Assembly: GCA_014607495.2 (NCBI GenBank)
Contig: CP053152.1
Span: 15,607,899 to 15,671,898, forward strand
Direction of reading: 5' to 3'
DNA length: 64,000 nucleotides
Origin: Carposina sasakii
Lineage: Eukaryota; Arthropoda; Insecta; Lepidoptera; Carposinidae
A program made the translations under genes and the position numbers. The notes beneath the pieces are model-generated. The model was not told the origin of the DNA, ran no database searches, and saw only the letters and a program-made list of their open reading frames with translations. Positions 48,201 to 57,200 of the stretch are shown in pieces (position 1 is the first letter of the stretch; each line of letters begins with the position of its first letter).

Positions 48201-51200
48201 AGCAGATTGTGCAAGCCGGGGACTAACAGCTAAGCAATTAGAAGAACACGCATTATGGTGGAAAGGACCGGCATGGCTTCCAACAATCACGTTCAAAGAA
48301 CAAGAATCAAGCAAGATAATTTATACGACAAATGAAGAAGCAAAAACTAAGCTAATCCTCGGGGAGGTATATTCTGCAACCAACACTAATAATCTCGTGG
48401 TTGAACTATTAGACAAGTGTAGCTCTTACGCCAAGGTTATACACGTGCTGGCGTGGATTCGTCGGTTCATAAGTCGAAAACAAGACAGAAAAACGGAACC
48501 CTACCTCACTCTAACGGAAATCAAGCTAGCTAATAAGATAATTATCAAAAGGGTACAAGAAAACGAATTTCAAACTGAGATAAACGAACTAAGAAAGGGC
48601 AACCAAGTGTCCTCTAAAAGCAAGATTTTGAGTTTGAACCCCTTTCTTGATGAAGATGGCATTATGAGAGTTGGCGGGAGATTAAAACATGCCCATATCA
48701 ATCCAGAGATGAAACATCCAATTATTTTGTCTCAAAACAGTCGCTTGACCGAGTTAATTATTATGCAAGCGCATAAAAATACCTACCACGGAGGAGCTCG
48801 TATTACATTGTCATTTGTTCGGCAAAAGTATTGGCTACTTAGTGGAATTAAAACAACAAAAAAATTTATTCGCCAGTGCATTACGTGCAAAAAGCATAAC
48901 CCAGATAAAAACTATCAAATAATGGGAGACTTGCCGGAATCAAGGATAAACCCATCCCGTCCCTTCACACATACCGGTGCGGATTACACAGGCCACGTTT
49001 ACGTGAAATCTAACAAGGGACGTGGTATCAAGACCACAAAGGCGTATGTAGCTGTGTTTGTGTGCATGGTGACCAAGGCGGTGCACCTTGAGTTGGTGGC
49101 AGACTTGACAACATCGTCCTTACTAGCCGCTATTCGAAGGATGTCAGCCCGTAGAGGTAAACCAGAGCACCTTTACAGTGATAACGGACGTAATTTCCTC
49201 GGAGCTAGTAAGTTGCTACAACTTGAATTTGAAGAAATACAAAATGTTATAAACAAAGATTTCCTTGGTGAGATAGCGGAAATGGAAATCACGTGGCATT
49301 TCAATGCCCCCGCTTGGCCGTCAGCAGGAGGCCTCTGGGAGGCGGCAGTGAAAAGTTTTAAATATCATCTGAAACGAGTAATTGGCGAACAACGTCTCAC
49401 TTACGAAGAATTTTCAACTCTCCTAGCCCAAATAGAGGGCTGCCTAAATTCAAGACCATTATGCCCATTAACTGAAGATCCAGAAGATTTGAATTACCTT
49501 ACGCCGTCTCACTTTTTAGCAAGTGGGCCAACTCTGACGTTGATGGAAACAGAAAAGGATCAACGCACAAGATGGTATATAACCCAAAAAATTCTACAGG
49601 ATTTGTGGAAAAGATGGCGCTCAGAATATTTAATGCAATTAGCCGCACGGAGTAAATGGAGAAACCCTCAACGTAACTTACAAGTCGATGACGTCGTGCT
49701 AATCCATGACGACAACCTACCGCCAGGCAAGTGGGCTATGGGTAGAGTTACCGAACTGCATCAAGGAAAGGACGGTTACGTGCGTGTCGTTACGTTGAAG
49801 ACTAAAAGTGGATATTTGAAGCGGCCTATTATCAAAATTTTTACTTTGCTAGCAAACGCCAATAAACACCCACAAAGTTCAACGCAAAGTTGTGACGTCA
49901 AGCTACGTCACACAAATGACGTAATGTCAGTGACTACAGATAGAAAACGCCAAGTAAGCGCAAGTGGTCATATGAAGTTTAGCCTCAACTCTATAGTCAC
50001 AACATTATTTCTGCTCTTATCTATCGTGTCAACTTCTCAATGCGACGTCAACGTGACCCAAATCAGAAAGGGTCAAGGACTTTATTTTGACAAGATCTCC
50101 GACATGATGATAATTAAGAATGAATGGAAAATCGTCGCATATTATAGTTTAGAGCCTTATTGGGAAGGAATAAAGGCGCTAGAAAAATATACGCAAACAC
50201 TACAAGATACATGTAACACTATACGGCAACAAGGCCTCTGTGACGTTATATTATTACAATTACGTCACGGATTCGCGGAACTCGAGTACTACAATCAAAT
50301 GTTACTTAGCAAGCATATTTCGAACACGCAAGTGCGCCGGCGCCGGGGACTTATCAATGGTGTCGGTTACCTTGCTAACAGCCTGTTTGGAGTATTAGAC
50401 GAAAATTTTGCCGCGAAGTACAGAAAAGACATCGCACTAGTTCGAGACAACGAGAAATATATAGCCTCTCTTTGGAAAAATCAAACGTCAGTTATAGAAG
50501 CCGAATTTAATCTATTAAAAAGAGCTGAATCAACGATGCAGTTGCAACACAAAATGATCAACAAACATATTAATACATTAGACAAGTCCCTTAATCAGAT
50601 AAAAGACGAAGTTCAGGGCAATCGGATCCTTATCTCCTTTAACATAGGGGCGACAGTAGCGAGCAACATGTTACATAATCTACGTAGTATTCAAAATACA
50701 TTATTGGATACTATTACGGACATATACCACGGTCGGTTCGATTCTCATCTATTAACCCCCGATCAACTCATCAAGGAGCTGGGTATCATCGCGAGCCAAT
50801 TACCTAAGGACGTCTCGCTTCCAATTGAAAACCTTCATACAGAGTTATCTAAGATCTTCAAGCTGCTACAAGTAAAGGCAAGACTCGCAGAAGATGTGCT
50901 TATTTTTGAGATAAGACTACCTCTCATCAGCAGAGACGGATACGAAATTCTTAAATTAATATCCGTACCAGAGAAGAAAGGAAATCAAATGATCAGTATA
51001 ATTCCGATATCTGATTATATTGCGATTAACATGAAGAAGGACGTTTATACGCCATTGACCGAAAATGACATCAGATCCTGCCTAGTTCTATCAGAAACTC
51101 TCTTTTGCCATGTTCGAAAACCGGAGTACTATATTAGGGAAGATAAAAGTTTTTGTAAAATGGAATCTGCAGAATGTACTACAATTACCAAGAATTGTAA

Positions 51201-54200
51201 AAACAAATGGGAAGAACTAAACAGTATAAATACATATCTATATTTTTGCTGTAATCGATGTTCAGTCCGGACAATATGCGAAGATCAAGTTACAGCACAT
51301 CAGCTGACCGACACAGGTATTATACATGCCCAGTATAGCTGTATTATAAAAACGGACAGTTTTACTGTACTCCCGCACAAACTTCATACAAGCGAAGTTA
51401 ACTTGAAACCTGAAATTTATCTGCCGAATATTCCTCCGATAAATGACGTTATCAATATCTCCATACCTACCTCTCCGACCCTGAAGGAGTCACCTGAAAT
51501 GCAACAAGAATTATTTCAACTCGGAGAGAGCATAAAGAAGCTGAAGCAAGCAGATGTGATATCAAACAGCATCTCATATCATGACATTCATCATTACACC
51601 ATGATATACGTGGTATTTGGCATCTTGGGAATCATCGGAGTGGTAATATCAATTAGACGGCTAAGGTGCCGATGGCGGGTGCCCCAGCCTGTGCCCGCCG
51701 CGCCCCCCGCGCACGCCGATTCGAGCGCGCGCGCCGCCGCCGCCGCCCGCTGTCTGCAGAGCATAGAGATACCGAGCGTTCACCCTCGAGCAGAGAGGAT
51801 CACCTCACCTCAAGTGGAGATGACTCAAGACTATTGATTTTAATTTTTTATTACTATAATTGATTTACATTTCTATTTAATTTTTTTTACCTATTTTTTT
51901 AACATGTGCTTAGTTGTATGGTAAGATCATCTCATCTCAGGCCCGGGAATATGTACGATTACATCGCACATTTGTGAATCTTTCGCAGTCAGCTTTTCTG
52001 TAAATCGCTATTTCCTACCTAAATTTAGTTCACGTTCGTCATTCAATTAGTGTGCACACATCAATCATTATTTTCAAGTTATTAAAGTGATTTATCACGT
52101 TATCACATCTTTCCTGTTCTACAACACCCTATCAAGTACTCATCAATTCTGGATGTAGTAGCAGACACGTGCTCCTACAGCCCGATTAAACTAAAAGGTT
52201 CTATTTATACTAATAATGAGCTACTTAACCAGTTACGACTAAGGAAAGTACCCTCATTTATTAATTACCTACCCATTCCGCGAATATAAAAATGCACCCT
52301 CGTAAGTTCCGGAAGAAACCATGTTCCGTCAACCTATTTATAATGGAATAAGGTTAGGAAACTGATGATGAAAGATCCATGGGTTAGTTACACGAGATAT
52401 AACCACATTTATTTAAAGAAAAAATCCCAACTGCGTGAAAATATTGACTAGAATCAATCTCGCGGCTATGACGAATCTAACAATACTTCTCAAGTTTAAA
52501 TGCAACAAGCTGTTTAGGCTCTAGAGGGCGCTTCTGACTGAGTCGGGTAAAAAGTACAAGTTAATGACTACATTAGGTACTCCCCTCAAGGGTTGCGTCA
52601 TCAACAGTGGTCGGAGTAGGTATATTGATTTTACATACTTGCGTCATGATATCATAACATGGACAAGCCAAATTCGTCGTTTTAAATAGATTTCAGAAGA
52701 CAGTACACAAGCCAGGGTCAAGTCAAGATATTCACAACACATAAAATAAGCGCACTCCACGAACCGAAATAAGTGAGTGAGCCACCTGGTCTGAATGTCG
52801 GTGCGAGCGCATTGTTTTCGAACAAACAGTCAATGAGTCATCCAGGATACTTGATTCTAATTGGTCAGATGCGTTGTGCATAGAGATAAGATGACAAAAG
52901 ACCCTGTTTGCCGAATGCCGTGTGTTGAAATGAATATTATTATTATATCATTTTATACATGGTTAGGCTTTTACTCCAACACTTTAACTACAACAAGGTT
53001 TTTTACACACCAGTCATTTTTTACTATTAAATTCTGGTCACCTACGCCACTAGCAGCATAGCGTTGAGAGTATTGATACATTTTTAACTAGTTTCATGTA
53101 ATAATTTAGAAGTTTCGGTATTTTTATTTTATTTTTATCATAATAATCCGGGCACTCGGAGGCGTATCCATATTAACATATACGTTTGATGTCAATGACC
53201 TTAATTTAATATACCTACTCCGACCACTGGTCATCAAGAGATTATTAAGAATTTTTCACTTTTAATGTTTTAAAGAATTTGGAGTTGATACGTGGTCAGT
53301 AAAAAGTTCGGCGAATTAACAATTAAAAATATTATGTACTAACGACCGGTCCCGGCTTTGCACGGGTGAAATGCTGATAACATATAAACCTTCCTCTTGA
53401 ATCACTATCGTATCTATTTATAAAAACTGCATCAAAATCCGTTGCGTAGTTTAAAAGATCTAAGCATACATAGGGACAGACAAACAGCGGTAAAAGTCGC
53501 TTACCGCTGTCTGTATGTCCTTTGACACGAAACTATAAGGTAGGTAAAAAGAAACAACTTTCACTATGGGAACAACTAAGAAATATTCAAGAAAAAAAAT
53601 CTGCCGTTCCATACATTTCAGTGCAGTAAATTATTCGAGATTGTATGGAACAGCCGATTTTTTTTTCAATATTTCGGAGTTGGTCCCATATTGAAAGTTG
53701 TATCTTTATCTTTATTGTACACAGAAAATATATAGAAGGTAGGTATATACATAGATACTGTACAAAGGCGAGCTTATCTCATAAAGGGATTTCTTCCAGG
53801 AAACCAGTTGGGACAATCATAAAATAAACAAACATACATACCAAAAACTTACAATAACAATAAATACTAATTACTTAATATATAACACCCCGTCGTTTTT
53901 GCGTCGGGGGTTAAAAATAAATAATAAAAGGACATACATACTTACATGATACATTTCTTTTTACCTACCTAGTTTCGTGTCAAAAGATAATCACAAATTT
54001 TGTATAGACCTTATATTGTATATGTAGTGATTAAAAATAGAGTAACCAGAACTGTAGATCATAAAAGTTGAATCACATTTAACAGACCCCCTAGCATGAC
54101 CACGCATCGTGGATATCGTATCGTCTCTACACAAAATTCAAGATGTCGTCTATATTTATCGTATTTTGACAGGCTAAATGTCGATAAATCGGTTTATTAT

Positions 54201-57200
54201 ATCGTGTTTTTGCAGGTCATGCTACTTGTGCATAGCGGAATTAGATGTAAAAGATCAGTGACAAGTTGCAAACTTATACTCGTACCTACTCGTACTTATC
54301 GCCTAAAAGAATGGCCGAGTTTTCGTCGATTGTTACGACATGCACAGAAGGAGATGCAGATGATACGTTCTAATGAAGCCCCGCATCAGCACACGACATG
54401 ACAGATCATTAGTAATTGATTTTAATAACTTTCAAATATGTTTATAAGATTTGTAAAACTTTGGCGAGTCAACACGTTATTTTGTACAAAAACGATCAAT
54501 ACAAAAACATTATGATGAAAATTGTATCATTTATTTATCGTACTGCAATACTTATAATACTAAATAATCGGAAACATAATGACACTTATGTTATATCTAT
54601 ATCTACATATACTATCTAATAACGTCAATTTCGGGGATTTCCTCGTCTATATAAAGCGCTCGAGTGTTAGTCATCTCATTTCGTTCATCCCAACTAATCC
54701 CAACTAATATTATAAATGCGAAAGTAACTCTGTCTGTCTGTCTGTTACGCTTTCCCGCTTAAACCTCGCAACCGATTTTGATGAAATTTGGTACAGACAA
54801 TCTTTAGACCCTGAGACAGAACATAGGCTACTTTTTATTTCGAAAAAATATCATATAAATATTTTAATCGGGTTTATATCAACATTTTGTTTTTTTTTTT
54901 GCAGTCCACGCGGACGGAGTCGCGGGCGTCCACTAGTATTATATATCACGCACCCACGTATAATAGCTGGTAAAGCAAGATGACTGCCCTCGGGGAATTA
55001 CATTGATAAAGCTAAAAGGTGTCTGTAGGTTACTACAGACACCTTTTAGTCTTTTCTTCTATATTGTCAATACTGCAGTCTGTTGTATTGACAATATGGA
55101 AGAAACATGTGTTAGCGCAACAACATGCGTCAGCTGAAACCCCTAGACAATACGACCTTAACTGTACCTAGGTTTAATCAAATAAATATGTGATCAAGCA
55201 GATCAGATCAGATGAGCTGAGAACCTACAACAAGGCTATTATAGCTGTCCTGCTCCCATTAAGGCCCATTTATACCCTATTCTCTTGCTTGTAACAAATC
55301 GCAGTTGTAATCAACGTACCTGGCGTCCGTCCAAGCGGCTGGTCTACCACGGGTTCGTCTTGCAAGCTGACGGTGTCGGCCTCCTCCTCAGTCCCCACGG
55401 GCCGCAGGTCCAGTTCGGACGAGGCGCGCGGCGGGGGCGTGCGGGGCGCGGGGGGCGAGGGCGGCGCGGGGGGCGTGCGCGGGGCGGGGCGCGGCGCGGC
55501 GGGGGCGTGCCCCGGCAGGCTCGGGCCCGCGCCCTCTCCGACGGGACTCGCGCCCTCCAGTAACACCGTCGAGTCTGCGTAGGGAATGTTATAGCCGTCT
55601 CTATAACGTGGAACTACATCAAACACTAATAAATCACAGAGACAAGAAGAAGATAGGCAAGAACTTATGGGCTAAAATGTATAAAATTTGCACAGGAAAG
55701 GCTCAAGAACTCCCAATTTTCTCTCTATTTCGGCACCGTCGGCGCAATATAATACTCTTCTATTATTTATGTGCATTACCCGTCATCTTGTTACTAATTT
55801 CCAGTATATGTAAACCTCTCTTACACACACAATCCATCTAAAACTTCTTAAAGTATAATCATCCACATTCAATCCAACACTCACTTTATGATATGCCTTT
55901 TATCCTGGCGTTTTAAACATTCTATATCCTAAATATCTACCAGAATACAGTATATAGTAGAATTACATAATTAAGCTGTATTATGTAGTAGTGGTTATGA
56001 AATGATAAAAAATATATATAGAAAGAAAGAAATTATTTATTCAGCATTCAAAAATGTTTCACAATACAGCCAAACAGAAAAACATAATTATGCTGAAATG
56101 GACCCAGCTCAGCATACAGCTGCAGACCAAAACAGATGGCCTGCAGGGCTGGTTTTCAGCTGGACCCGTATATTAGTGTTCCAGAATATATATATTGAAT
56201 GTAACACATAAGCATACGGATTATATTAATGGAGAAGTGTTTTTATAAATTTATTTTAGTCAAGATATTATATATTATAAAATTATTAATAAAGAAAATG
56301 GAAAAAATTTATAGCTGCTGGCACGGTTTGCAGTGGTCGTGGGTTCGATCCCCACTCGGGTGAAGAATTTTTTCCATTTTCTTTATTAATAATTTTATAA
56401 CATAAGCATACATTTATAGGGTGGTTTGATTTCACCCAGTGTCGTGGAAACCAGAATATAAACATTAATATTAGCAGGTGACAAGGCAGATAGTCTTGTA
56501 TGTACCTACACCTATGATTTACTGTGGACGTATCATTACCATTGGGCAGCGGGTCGGCGGGGCGCGTGACGAACTCCCAGCCCGCGTCGTCCAGGTCCTC
56601 GATCTCGAAGCAGTCGGCCGTGTCGAGGGGCGGCGCGGGGGCGAGGCGCGCGGGCGCGGGGGGCGGCGGCACAGGCACCTCCAGCGGGGGCTCGCCGCCT
56701 GCGGGGCGCATGATTATCAAGTCATCATCTAGGCTGAATGTGAGTGACTGGAGTCCAGATCAAACAACAAGTTATCTTTATAAATGAAATATTTGTATTT
56801 AAGAGGTAAACTTGTTTAGCAACCATCAATGCAAAGCATCTTCTTCTTCTTCTGCTGTAAGTATTTCTTTTTGGTAACCTTCATAAGCATTAATATACTT
56901 GTCATCATAATGGAAGTTACCTGGATTTGTGATAAATCTCTCGGATTGTCTCTGGGCTTCCTCAGGAGAACGAGCATGAGTGTGAGTCAGGTTCACACAG
57001 CTACCTACACAAATAATAAGCTTAAGTTTGGTAAGGTGTTGACTTAATGTCTTAAACACAACTCATTTTCATATTTTTATATTATTCTATGTGTTCTTCA
57101 ACACATACACATGATATAGTTCTATGTGTAAATGGTTTGCATTAAAACATCCACTTTATTGTTTGTCAGATAATAAACATACCTAGTTTATTTGTGTGTG

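Larger units (their letters stand above)
43704..52179 (+). mobile_element. BEL/Pao LTR retroelement with env-like domain (endogenous retrovirus-like)
   Basis: It has 228-bp LTRs at 43704-43931 and 51952-52179, TG...CA ends, and a 5-bp target duplication GCCCG (43699-43703 and 52180-52184). Internal order: primer-binding site, gag, protease, reverse transcriptase, RNase H, integrase, env-like. Protease before RT and the Pao-type YMDD and CFYMDDLL contexts fit BEL/Pao (Belpaoviridae). It lies in the 5' untranslated part of the mariner, itself in the RNF34 intron, opposite in orientation to RNF34. Apart from one TAA between gag and pol the reading frames are intact. Confidence 0.95.
42525..52302 (-). 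mobile_element. mariner transposon, interrupted by a BEL/Pao retroelement
   Basis: Terminal inverted repeats are CGAGGGGGCGTTTTTAAGTT at 42525 and, inverted, CGAGGGTGCATTTTTATATT from 52302, each flanked by TA. Without the inserted retroelement and its target duplication the element is about 1.3 kb, the standard mariner length. It encodes a D,D34D transposase on the minus strand. Confidence 0.92.
42333..52375 (+). repeat. tRNA-derived SINE split by a mariner insertion
   Basis: The head 42333-42430 has GATAGCCAAGTGGTTAAGAC (A-box region) and ATTTCGATTCC (B box). The body runs to GGCAATA at 42524 and resumes after the mariner at 52303 with AGTTCCGGAAGAAACC through GATGATGAAAG. The resumed part matches, in the correct order, the uninterrupted relative at 58490-58625 (reverse strand), proving the split. 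Confidence 0.82.
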
